Origin: Caprimulgus europaeus
Taxonomy: Eukaryota; Chordata; Aves; Caprimulgiformes; Caprimulgidae
DNA: 64,000 nucleotides
Assembly: GCA_907165065.1 (NCBI GenBank)
Contig: OU015528.1
Location: forward strand, 24,448,015 to 24,512,014
Direction of reading: 5' to 3'
Positions within the stretch are counted from its first letter, which is position 1, and each line of letters opens with the position of its first letter. The notes under the pieces are model-generated. The model was given only the letters and a program-made list of their open reading frames with translations, searched no databases and was not told the DNA's origin. Shown piece after piece: positions 1 to 12,336 of this stretch. A program made the translations under genes and the position numbers.

Positions 1-3000
1 TAGACAAATCTGTCCATTAGTCAGTGGTGGTTTGGTGCTGAGGGTGAGCTGTGAATGAGTCTTTGACTAAAGATGAGGCTACTTGGGTTCAGAGTATTCA
101 GTTCAGCGAACTTGTGTAACTCAAAGTTGCAGTGGATAAGTTTGAACTGACAGATGCCAAATTTGCATTTCATTTAATGTTTATTTATTTTCCTGAAGGT
201 ATTTTTGGTAGCATGTAAATAAAAGTGTCAAGATGTTTCTTGCTAACAGCATCAGAACCGTTAAGCAGCTGGAATACAGCATAGTGTCTTGGCACATATT
301 TATGCATTAATAGATAATCTTTCGTGAGAGGTGTTCCACATACTTGGCTAAGACCTTAAAATAAAAGCAATAGAGTATGTTTTATGCATTGAGATTTTTA
401 GCTAAGTTTCTAAGAAGTGTAATACCTGCCAAAAATACCTGGCCTCAGTATCCTAGCACAGGCTAGTGGAGGTGTAGCTGGAGAGGCATGGAGACTCGCT
501 GATTTGTGTTATTATCATCATCAGACAACCTTGAGAGTTTTTCCATTCCGAAAAAACCTGTGTATTGTCTTCAGGTGAGTTATAAATTTACAGGCAGGAA
601 CTCATGAGTGTTGGGATAAAAGTGTTTCAGTTTAATTTTCCTTGAATGTGAAGAAATGTCACTTGCCTGTGAAAGTCTCATCTTCACAGAAATTTCATAA
701 AAAGGCCTGGATGTTATACACAATTTATCCAGAATGAGAGTATCATCAACACACACTTCAGATTTTCTCTGAATGAATGCTGGTTTAGTTGAACTGAAGC
801 TGTGTGTTAATTTACAGTTTAATTAATTTACAAGCTGTGTATTAATTTACAATGTAGCCAACCTTGTTAACACTTTATATAGCTGCATAAAATTTTACTA
901 TTTTAGAGAAAAAAAACCCTATTTTAATAAAATCATACTATTTAAGCTAGATCGCCACTGATGTAGATTAATACAGAACTGGCAATTCAGCTACATCACA
1001 GAGATGCTCCAATTTACACTAGATGAAACTTGATTTGTCGTTTTATTTTTAAGATATCTATATAAGAAAATGTATTTTTAAAAAAACTTGGGTCTGAGTT
1101 AATCAGACAGATAGCTAATACCCAGTGGGTTTATAACTGAGAGGAATGGGATTTCAACCAGCCTGTAAGGAGGAGAAAGCACAGATGATGCTGTTTATTT
1201 GTCCTTTAATTTTCCTGAATATTATATTTTCCTGAATTGTCCTGAATATTTCCTGGTGCTATAGTCTTTCTTCACCAGTTTAAGCAGGGTCTTGCATTTG
1301 CTATTTAAAAAAATGTTTTGGTTTTTTTTAATATATATATATATAACAATAATAATACAAATACTTGTTGGCCTTGAAACATTTGCTGTCTATTACTTTA
1401 ATTTTATGTCTTTCGCAAAAAGAGAAATCTGAAGATTAAAATGGAAAAGTAACATCTTGTTAAAGGAATATGCATTTAAAAACCAGATCAGCTTAGTATG
1501 TTTGAGCTCTTCAGAATCTTTGCATATTATAAGCACTACAACGTCTATCCTTACTTTTGCCACCTTTGTAGAAATATTAGTACAAGTTGCATGTTAAGTG
1601 GAAGCTATGTGTCTGTTTTTTGGAAACACTACTCTTCTGCAGGTATCAAGCTGTTTCTGTTGACAGCTGATCCTCTGAAAGCTGAAAGAAGTATAGTTCC
1701 CTATTTTGAGTAATTTTTAATAGAATTGAAATTCCTATAATTTTTCACTTGCTTCCTTTGAATTGCAACAATATTTTGACCTAGAAAAAGGATTACAGAG
1801 GTGAAAAAAAAAGTAATGAGTTTGTAGGAAACAAGTTAATTCCTGGTCAAGACCTTTGAACTCCTGAAACCATTAAATCATCACAGCCCTTAAAAAAGTT
1901 AACTTGATAATTAGTGCAAAATTTAGCAATGTCAGATTTAGCATTAACATAATCTTAATACAAATATTTTGGTTATGCAAAAGTAACTGAAGTATCATCA
2001 TAATTTCTGCAAAACCAAAAATACTTCTATGATTTCTAATGTATTAAAGAGGGGACATCAGAATTTATTTCTGCTGTAAATGTTATTTCACAGTTCAATC
2101 ACTTATCTTGCTGTGTAATAAAAGACCCTGAAATTAAAATGACCCCTCTGCAGAGTGTAACTGTAGGATTCCTTTTACTATGAGGCTGCCTTGATTTGAT
2201 CTTACTCTTACTGAAACGGAAAATGTTATCCAACTAATACATCTGAAGAGGGTTTTTATACCATCCAGAGCTCACTTGTGAAATTAATGGCTTCTGCTTT
2301 TGGCCTCAATTACATCTTATGATTCTCCAATTTCATGCAGTTTTCCTTTTCTTTCTTCTGTGATTTTTTCAGTATTCTTCTGGTGATATTTTAAATCAAT
2401 CTGAAGCATATGCATCTGATATAGGACATATTTACAAAACAAAACAGACCCACCCAAATTTGAAAATGTCAGGAATGTGATTAATGTTCTGTGCTGTGTG
2501 TAGTACTTTAAGTACCTTAGTCTTTTAAAGCAACTAATAGCTTGATCAAGAAAATCAGCTTACAGCAGAACAGCATAATGATGGCAAAATGTTAATTAAA
2601 TTTTCCAATGGTAAAAAAATAAATAAATAAAATAATTCAGTCTGACTCAACCTAGACAACAGTGCTATTAGCTGAAAGCTCAATATCTTCCCGCCAGTAA
2701 GTATTCATTAATGGTCCCTTTTACTTAGTCTACATGCATACTTTTTCTACCGCAAAACACTGTGCCGCACAAGCAAAACTTAGAAATAAGTGTTTCTTTC
2801 TAACTGCAAAACCCACATAGTGTATTTCTTGCTTTAAAGTGATATAAGTAATATATAATGTCGACCATTCATTTATAGAGATTGCAAATTAATAATGAGT
2901 TTCTTTTTGATCTTTATTCTTTATAAAAAATATGGAAAAAAAATTCTGTTTCTTCAGATTTAAAATTTATTGGTTTTAATATTTTTTTTAAATGGAGGAT

Positions 3001-3586
3001 TATATTTACAGTGTAATTTAATTCACTAAACAAACAAAAAGTTTGCAGCTGCCAACATGAAAGATCTCTGATTATGGCATTGTAACATAAAGGAATTTTA
3101 TGTTTAAGAATTTCCTGCAAATTCTGTGTGCACAGTGCTCGTGTTTGAAACCCCTTTGTGAGGAGATACAGCTCTCGTTGTGCTGGATTTAGAGTCCTCA
3201 AGCTTTATTGTTCTGTCAGATTTCAGAATCAAGTCTGAACTCTTGTGTTTAGTTGGGTATATTTACCTCAAAAGTTTTCTGTCTCATGCCTTCTCCCAGC
3301 AATATTTAACTACACTACTTGGAGTACTGTTTATTCAGTGGATCCCATGATCCTGGATATCTTAAGATTTATTTCTTTTTGTCTTGACTATGTCAGTTGT
3401 GTTATCATAACTAATTTGTATATGGACAACCTGCAATAAAGAACAAGGGAGTAACTAGGAAGAGAAATGATGTTAAGAATTGAATAGTGAATGTGAATGG
3501 TTGGTCCAGAAATAATTTTTCTGCTTACAATGTGGATTTGAGGGAAATAAATAATACTGTTTTCTTAAACTTCTTTACTGTAAGTG
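1..3586. other. Intron segment without recognisable genes
   Basis: AT-rich sequence. It contains an (AT)8 run at 1330..1345. Short open frames such as 1498..1713 (+) and 2914..3201 (-) have no recognisable domain and look like chance frames. I see nothing else. Confidence 0.7.
1330..1345. repeat. (AT)n microsatellite
   Basis: Eight uninterrupted AT units follow a T-run. Confidence 0.9.
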
Positions 3587-3772
3587 TTGGAGCACTGGAA
3601 TAAACTGCCCAGAGACATTGTAGAATCTCCCTCTCTGGAGATATTCAAAACCTGCCTGGATGCTTTCCCGTGCAACCTGCTGTAGGGAGCCTGCTTTAGC
3701 AGGGGTCTTGGACTAGGTGATCTCCTAAGGTCCCTTCCAACCCCTATAATTCTGTCTGATTCTGTGATCTAC
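3587..3772 (+). mobile_element. CR1 LINE 3' end fragment (sense)
   Basis: The text runs from the end of the CR1 ORF2 region (a variant of the usual GGAACAGGTTGCCCAGAG block) through the stop and short 3' untranslated region to CCTTCCAACCCCTATAATTCTG. The decayed terminal repeat ATTCTGTCTGATTCTGTGAT follows. About 185 bp remain, which is the strong 5' truncation typical of CR1. Divergence from the pattern suggests an old copy. Confidence 0.85.
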
Positions 3773-3813
3773 TGGGTTCTGATGAGAAGAAATGTGATTA
3801 TTTTTAAATTGTG

Positions 3814-3832
3814 TATATATATATATATATAT
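3814..3832. repeat. (TA)n microsatellite
   Basis: An alternating TA run of about 19 bp lies just downstream of the CR1 tail. Confidence 0.9.
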
Positions 3833-5854
3833 GTTTGTTTTGGTTTTTTTTAAGGATGGGTTAGATTAATCTGGTTCGGTTCACCTGACAGCTTTTAAAA
3901 TAGCGAATATGTTTCTGGTGGACAATTTGGACTGGCTCATATTTTCCTCATTACCTTATTCTTGATTTGGTCACTGGTCTGTTATTAACAAAGATTGCTT
4001 GTATACTGCTACGTAAAGAAAAAAAAAAAAGTAATCTCCTCAAATATTAAGACTCAAGTTCCAACTGCACTTCCCACTCAAGTATCACTTTCAAATTTGC
4101 CAATGGCCTTTGTATTTCTAACCTTCCTTTCTTAGAAGGTTGAATTATTGCAAAGATTGTCAAGACAGTCATGATTCTAGACCACAGCTTCAGATCAAAT
4201 TGACCAGTGTTAAGAGTTGAGCTCTCTTTTGTCTTTGGTGTGAACTGAGTTGGCCATTTGCTTGCAATTGACTGTTTTAATGACAACTGGCAGAAAAGGT
4301 TGCTAAATACTTTGGCCCTTTCTCAGCACTCTGTCAATAGTCTTTTCTCTCTATGGAATGGCAGGTCAATATTTTCTTTGTCTTTCTCCCACTGCTAGTG
4401 TATTTACAGGTTTGGTTTTTGGGTTTTTTATGTTAATCTTGTGTTTCTTTTTCTTATTTGTATTCCATATTGTGTATTAGCCTTTCTTATTTTGTCACTT
4501 TCTGTTCTATTCTACTTGTCCTACTTTATTCTTGCTTAAGATCAATGAAAGCTTGGATTTAGTGGAATTCCAGCCTTTCAGTTGGAAAAAATTACTCTTT
4601 GACCTTCTCTTCTTAACGTTTTTGTTTTTTTTTTTTTTATCTTTCCACTGATTCATCTAAATTTGTTTGCCTTCTTGAATTTCATTGTTTTATTTTGCTG
4701 TTTATAAGTCCCCTTTTAAAGAAATGTGAATTCTGTGAATTAATAATCAGTCTCACCCAAGTTGCTTTTCACCCACTGTCATATTCTCAACCAGCTTGTT
4801 CCTTGGGGTTAATATCCAGTTCAGAGGAGCCCTTCTTCCAATTCCTTTTTCTATATCTTATTCAACTGTAGGAAAAAAATACATGTAATAATATATAATC
4901 TTTAAAAAAAATATATAATATTTTTAAAAGCCACTTTTGATTTTTAAGAATTTACTGGCCATTGTCCTTTTTTCTGGATTCTTTTCCCAACATCTTTCCT
5001 GTTAGTTAGCATGTGGCCCTTACACCCAACCTTGTGCTTTGCTTGGTTTGGCTAGCTGCTGGCTGGCAAAAGTCTTCATCCACTTCACAACACCAGTGCT
5101 TATGTTCATTATCATGACTTACTTGTTCAAAGTGTATTGCTGTATCCTGAGGGCAGGTCCATACAGTTTCCTCTCAAGGATTTTCTTGATTAAGGATTTA
5201 CTGCCATTGAAAATGACAGCAGTTAACAGCTTTAGCAGCAGTAGTGGCAACACCTGTTGTCAGGTGTATTCTGGATCATGAATTTTATGAAACTCTGACT
5301 GGTATAACTGTATTTAGAAACTGCTAGAAATGCTCTTTCAACAGTTTTCATAGTTGTGGAAAAGTTATTTTCTCTGATATAGATAACACATTTTATAGAG
5401 GTCTCGCGAGCAGATAAACGCTTCTTTATAGTGCCTCTCAGGAGCATTCTTCAGTGTTGAAATCAGTAGATACTTCTGAGAAAATTCTGTGTACTGAGTT
5501 ATACTCTAGCAGCAGTGAAAATGAGTTGTTTTCCCTCTCTAATTTGAACGTGAAGGCATTATGCTTGTAATTGCATCCACAGATTGACACCGAAGATGGG
5601 GTATTGCAGTATTATTATCTTTGGTGGTAGTGCGTGTTTCTATTCTGTATTCCAGCAACATGTGCCAACTCTTAGATGCCATGAGAAAGACAGTTTTTTT
5701 ATTCTTTTTGGCTTTACTGCCAAGGTTACTGATTTCCATGGATATTACTTCTTCTTCCCTGTCCACCGGGAGCCAGGAAAAAGTGTGTAAAGTCCTCATT
5801 TCACATGGGCCACTAGACAGCTGCCAGATATCCTGGGAAAATATTCCTCTTTTC

Positions 5855-5895
5855 AGTAGGAAAGTATGAAACTTTTCAGAAGTTTCATACCTACT
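5855..5895. repeat. Short near-perfect inverted repeat (hairpin)
   Basis: The left arm GTATGAAACTT (5864..5874) and right arm AAGTTTCATAC (5880..5890) pair over 11 bp around a 5-nt loop. Outside these, AGTAG (5855..5859) pairs with CTACT (5891..5895), leaving a 4-nt bulge on the left side. No homology to a known RNA was recognised. Confidence 0.8.
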
Positions 5896-8800
5896 CAAAC
5901 ATTTCTAGTTTGTGCCTGTACCATTAGCTAGTTTTATTTACGCTAGTACCATTAGGTTTTCAAACAGGAGAGAAACCATTTGTCTTGCACTGTGAATTAC
6001 TGACAATGCTATGGGAAGTGAAAATGGTGAGTTTTATTACCAGTGTTTCTAATGTGCCTTTAACCAACTCTGGTGTCTGCATATGCAAGCAGTGTATCAC
6101 TGCATAAAATAGGAATGATCTGAGCCTGGTGCCAGACTGTGACCTAGAAGCTGAAGAGCACAGTATGCCATTAACTTTCCCTGGAGCTATATAGTCCTGC
6201 TCAGGAATTTTCTTTGACATTTGTCCTGTCTCTATAGATTAAGTAGTTTGCTATTTGCTGCAGCCTCACCATCAGAGAGTAATGTGCTTTGTGTTGTTCC
6301 TTCCTTACTTTCAACTTTTATTGCTATCTAGTAATGTAATAATAATTTATTTACAATATATTTCCTCATGTGTTTTGTATGTCTCATAATATAAACACAA
6401 GTGAAAATACACTTTAAATGACTGATGCTGCAGTGCAAATAGAAAAATAAGGTGGTTTTGATCTCTAAAAGTAATGAAGTAGCTGATCTAATACAGTGCA
6501 ATTCTTTAGTGGGATCATATTGTATGGTAAGACACTTAGTATTAAAAAAAAATCAAATACATGATAAATATATAAAAATTATGATTATCACAGGTTTTCA
6601 AATGTGAAAATAAAGACACTGAAATCTAGTTTTTTTCCATGACAAATAATTTTTTTAGGCATGCAAAATCATAATGTCGAAATAGTTGTCTTACCTGTAA
6701 ATTCAGGTGTTTTTACAATATGATTAACACTTCTATTTTAGAAATGTGTTGCCTGAGTAGCTGGAAGCATTACTATTTGAATATTGATGTTTACTGTGTC
6801 AGTGTTTTTTCAAGCTATGTGTTCATTGCATGTGGTCTCTCTCACATATGTTACTGAATTTAAAAAAAACCAAAACAACAACAAAAAATCCACTTGAGCT
6901 AGACCCTGAAACTCTCCAGTAAGATAATTTAAACTTTTATCCATAATTTTCTTCAAAATGTTGAAGTTTAACAAAGTATCATGGGCATGTCAATGACTTT
7001 CAGTTCATAACCTCAGTCATTTCCTGATCTAAATTTGTAATTTGATATCTCTGTAACATCATACCCTACTTTTTGGTTTTAGTTTCTGTGTTATCACTTG
7101 CTGAATATATTTTACATGTAATTATTTCCTGGTTAAACAGGTACAGAAGAAATAGTCTCCAGATTCACAGAGTAAGTATAGAATGGGGGGAAAAAGGGGA
7201 CAAACACTTTTTTTTCCAAGCAGATTGCTATTTCATTTTCACTTGAGAGTCTTCATCAAGGTCTTCATTAGCTATAATAAGATTCTTTAAATGTCCCACC
7301 TGTTGTTTCTCAGGTCAAGAGAAAAATATATTAAAACCTTTGGTTTTCCTTCATCTTTCCCTGCTTCATCCCCAAGTTATTTTTTACAGAGTCAGACTAT
7401 TTAATTGACTTCCCATTTTAGTCCATTCTTTGTCTTTCATATTGGGCATGCCTTTCACAACCTTTCTCTGCACAGCTTTTGCCACAGCAGTGTGTTAAAT
7501 AACAGGTGCAGTTCAAAAGTAAATAAAAAAATATATTTTTAAATTGAGAAAAAGAAAGATTTATATTACTGATACACATGATCTTATGATCTTTAAAAAG
7601 GAAGAAAAATGGAGGGAGATTTTGTCAGACAATGAGATGCGTGTGGGAAATCTCAGATAAGTATTTAATGCTTTTTTCATTTTGTAAGAGCCCCTATTCA
7701 TCCAGTAGTTGCAGCAATGCTTGCAGAATATTGTAGATGCATTTTGAAATGCTCTCTTTGCAAGAGGATTTCTGGTTAATTATTAGTTTGGTTTATTTGT
7801 GTATTCTTTAGAGGATAATTATTAAGCAGATTCAGAGGTGGTGACAGCTCGATGCTTCTATGTTGATTGCAACAGCTACTTTATGAAATTTGCAGACCAA
7901 ATATACCCTAAAAATATTGTGACAGTTTGCTTGCTGTAATATAACTTATTGCAAGTGTTTGTTATTTCAGAACTGTATGCAAAGTAGGGAGTGACTGGAA
8001 AGCAGCTATTATAATAGTAGAAATAACATATGTATTCTAGCTGGCAAAGTATTTTTTCATGTTTACAAGATGTGCTTCAAGATGTACATTCAGTAATTTA
8101 TTATCAAATATTTTTATTCTTTTTTTCCTTTGGGACTGTTTGCACAATTGTTCAGGAAAGAAGATTATAGGAGATTAGAGAGTTGTTGTACAGAATACTT
8201 TCATCAGTGTTCTAGCTACTTGTCACATATTTTGTTTTTAAATTCTTGACCTTTTAAATTTTTTCACTTTAAATTTAATTAACTATTATAGCATATTAAT
8301 CATTCTGTTGGCTGCAAATCTCTCTGTACTTTTTCTCTTTGTTGTGGGTATGTTATTTGAACTGACAGTTATTCTTAATGTAATCTAAATAAGCATTCAA
8401 AAAATCTGGTTTCTTTAATTCATTTCATATTGGGATAAAAAAAATAAGGCTGATAAAATCAGAAGTTGCGTTTGAAAATCTTTGCAATTCTAGTCTCTGA
8501 AACTGCAATCTCATATTTTGGATTTTGTCATTTGGTAGTAGTGCAAGTACTTACCATTCCTTTTATCTGCCTAGGTATTTAAAGTTTGAGGAAGGAAGAA
8601 AGGACATAAATGTTCTGTTCTTTGTTTCTTTTAAATTTGCTTCTTGTTCTTGGTCAGTGGAAGAACCCATGACCTTAGGCCTGCACTAGTAATACACGTC
8701 TCTAAAAGAAGTACAGACTTGTCCTTTTTGACTGGGAATCCCTGTCAGCCACCTTTTTTCCACTGCCTTTTAGTGATTGCAAGTTTTGTCTCTCTGGGGC

Positions 8801-11800
8801 AACCTGTAAGAAATTTTCCTTATAAAAGTCTGAGGCTCAAGTGGCCTAATTAAAAACAGGATTTATTAACAGCAGAGAAGCTGCTCAAGGTTAGAAGAAA
8901 AAAAAAAAGTCTGCATAACATATCTAGCCTTACTGTCTGTGAAGCTTATCTAGATAGATCTCCCTAGAGTTTAGTTACAGTGAATAAAAATACCTTACAT
9001 TTATAGAAAATTTATTTTTTTCTCTTTTTAGGCAGTTTAGTTGCAGAAATCTTTTATTTCAAGGGACTCAGGCTTTCTTTTTCTTCCTTACATTCCATTC
9101 CTTTACATTTGTGACCTTTTCTGTTGTTATGCATTTCCAAATTGATGTATCAAGTCACTGTTAGTGTATTTATGGCTTCCTAAGGCAGGTCACCCTGTTC
9201 CTGATGACAGAATTCAGTGTCCTTTAGAGACTCTAGTTCAAAATAATTAAACAACAGATATGAGTTGGCATCTGGGCATGTCTGCAGATTGGATTGTCTG
9301 CAAAGCCTACCTATGTTTCTGACAACTGAGTTGTCTTGATCAGTAAGGGAATGATTTATCAGAGACAACTGTTGATCAAACACCTGCTGCTAAATGATAG
9401 CATTTTTTATATTATTCACTATTGCCAATAGGACTAATTTTCTTTGTCAGCAAGATGCCACTGAAAATGACATGTCCTTAAGAATTGTTGCTATTTTATG
9501 CATTCCAGAAGTGGGTTAAAGACTGGGTTAAATATCCAGATATATTGGGATGTTACAGGACCTTTCAATATTTTTCAGTATTTTCCTATTTCTACCACGA
9601 TGGCTACAGGAAAAATGTAGATTGATGTTATTCCACTAAAAGCCATGGTAGAATTACAAACTGTATGAACTGGAGAACAGGATATGAATTTTTTTCTCCA
9701 AATTCACTTACCTTGAAAATATCTTTCTTCCCGGCTTGGAGGGAAAATGTTCAGTCCAGGTGTTCACAGAACATATGCCCAAAATGCTTTTTCCTTGTCT
9801 CGGGGCTGTTTTTTAAAGGCAGGAAGTATTATTTCTTAAAACACAAATCTCAGGACTTACAAAGCAAAACAAAAAGCGTAATAAAATTTCTATCTTGAAA
9901 AATTACTCTAGTTTTAATAAAATGAAAATAAAATAGGCAAATGGAAATATCATAATGGCAACATTAGTGGGTTTTTTTCTGATTGAGATGAGGATCTTTG
10001 AGTCATCTGTCATATGTAGAGCAAGATATCATCTCTTTACTCTCCTTCACATAGCATTGTTAAATATGTTTAGCATTTACATGCAGTACATACAGCGTAG
10101 CTCAGTAGTTCATAATTAGTGAGGTCATCTCAATGACGTGGGATAAATACATAAAGCAGCGTGGAATCCACAATTATAAATGCTGCGGGATCTACCCTGG
10201 CTATGTGCACTGTACTTCTTGGGCTGGGTGGACAGGAACCAAGGCAGCAGCAGCAGCAACAGTCTCAAGACAGAGCAAAGAAGCTGAATTTGGAGAGATT
10301 CTGATTATTGCCATCTTTCTCAAGTGAATCTACAAAAAGTTAGGAACCATTGACTTAACTCACAGGTAACTATCTGACTGAGCTCTGGCTTACTTTATAC
10401 TTAAAGTAATCTTAGGCAGAAATAGAGATACAGTGTGTTCAAGCTGTATTCTCAATATTATTCTCTATAGTAGCACAATGGGCTGATATTTGAATTGAAC
10501 CTTTCAAAAAATAGTTGAATGGAAAGATAGACATTCATTATATTTGAGCTCTGATTGTTGTGAAGACTTTGCAATGGCTTTCTATCTATCCTTTGTTAGT
10601 TGCGTGATTGTTGTAATCACCTCACCAAGCACTGAGATGCATCAAAGCCTTGTTTTACCAAACTGGTTACTTTTAAGGTAAATTCTGTGTTAAAATTTCT
10701 TAGTTATTTATATGTAAATAAGTAAGTTTTCTGTAATTGCTACTAGAATAACCTGCTTTCAGCCCAATAATCTAACCAAAGTTGCACATTCTTTTCTTTA
10801 TTAACCACTCATAATGACATTTGAGGGCAAACAGTATGTAGATTCATGAATGTTTATGCTATTGCAAGCTTGCAGCTTAGGTGGTATGTGCTGTCTATAC
10901 ATCCTGTTAAGGCACAATACAGATTCCTGCAGAGGTTATTTCAGAGCTTCTAAGCTAAATATTGAGGATCCTAACAGTGAGATAATATCCCTGAAGGTCT
11001 AGATGTCACATATCAAAAAGTGATACAAAATGTCTCATTTGATGTTCATTGTCATTCATGCAGTTTTCATGAACTCTTACATATTTTAGTGAATATTCGT
11101 GTAGTGTGGTCAGTGGAGAAGTGTGAAGTGTTCATGAACATACATGCATATTTAATAACTACTCCCAAAGGTGTCTTCTTGTTCTGGTAATTGGTGTTTC
11201 CCATTCCAGTTCCTGTACTTGTGAAACAAATTGTGTTGGATTTGACAGTCAGAGAGACTGCAGAAAAGATAGTTCTGGAGTCTGAGTAGATGCTTGGTGT
11301 TTGAAACACAGAAACACACACACTCCTTTCTGAATAGTGCACAGCCAAAATTTCATTAGACTTTTATCCATGGCAGACATTATTCTGTTCTGTCATCAAT
11401 CTGGTAACTACCTTCTGTTCTTTCTCCCACAGAAGCCTTCTTAGCTGGGTCCTGTGGACTAGCTGTTTAGTGCCAAACACCTGTACAATCTGGCCTCAAA
11501 GCTAGTTTAATCAGTCCAAGCAGACTTCTTTTAGGTCAAGAAATTATTTTCCCATGGTGTAATGCCAACCTGTTGCCCTTACATTGTCACTATTTTTGAT
11601 TTATTGAGAAAGCAGTGCTATGAATGAGACTAGAAAATGCTCTTTGGCACCAATTTTGATTTTGGATACTCCTGTAATATAAAATAAATTAAAGCTGCCT
11701 TCAGGCATGGACAGATGAAGAGAATGCAAAGATAATTTTGTGCATTTTAGTTTCCTCACATTGTAGCCTACCCTTTCACAAGAAAGTAAGCAAATAACTG

Positions 11801-12314
11801 AGTTTACATACAGATTAATGTGGTGGGATTGTTACAAGGATCTGTCAAAATCACTTGTCTCAAAGATACTCCACTGTAGCAGCAGTTCACATGCAACTAT
11901 TAACAATACAAACTTGAAAACATTATTCTGGTTAGGAAAATTTTATTCACTATAGCAGCAGTTGGATCCATTTTCTGTAATTACTTATCCTCCAACAATG
12001 TTTAGGTTCCAAAGGGAGACTTGTGATGCTTGGTAAATCTTAAAGAGAAATGACAACGTGGCTTAAAATTATACCTTAGAGAAAAAGCTGCAAGAACGTG
12101 GCTTTGGAACATGGATCAGAAATATTTTACTTTTCCTTCACTATGTTGCCTAAGATGGCTAGAAAATGGACAAAAAAAAATATTATAAAATCCTATTTAT
12201 TGTATTAAATGCTTGGAAAATTTAAGCATGAATATGTATTTTTAAAATATCAGAAGCAGAGTTCCACATAAACATTTCATATTTAATGTTTTTTTCTCTG
12301 TCAAGTCTGTGCAT

Positions 12315-12336
12315 GAGAGAGAGAGAGAGAGAGAGA
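12315..12336. repeat. (GA)n microsatellite
   Basis: About eleven uninterrupted GA units. Confidence 0.9.

Noticed and set aside
5539-5898. 119-codon minus-strand open frame
   Set aside because: No recognisable domain, overlapping frames on the plus strand and no splice or promoter context; treated as chance.
10133-10327. CAG-repeat-bearing frame (AAAAAT segment) that resembles a coding exon
   Set aside because: Only a short GCA run inside a 64-codon frame, with no splice sites and no known protein match that I can recall.
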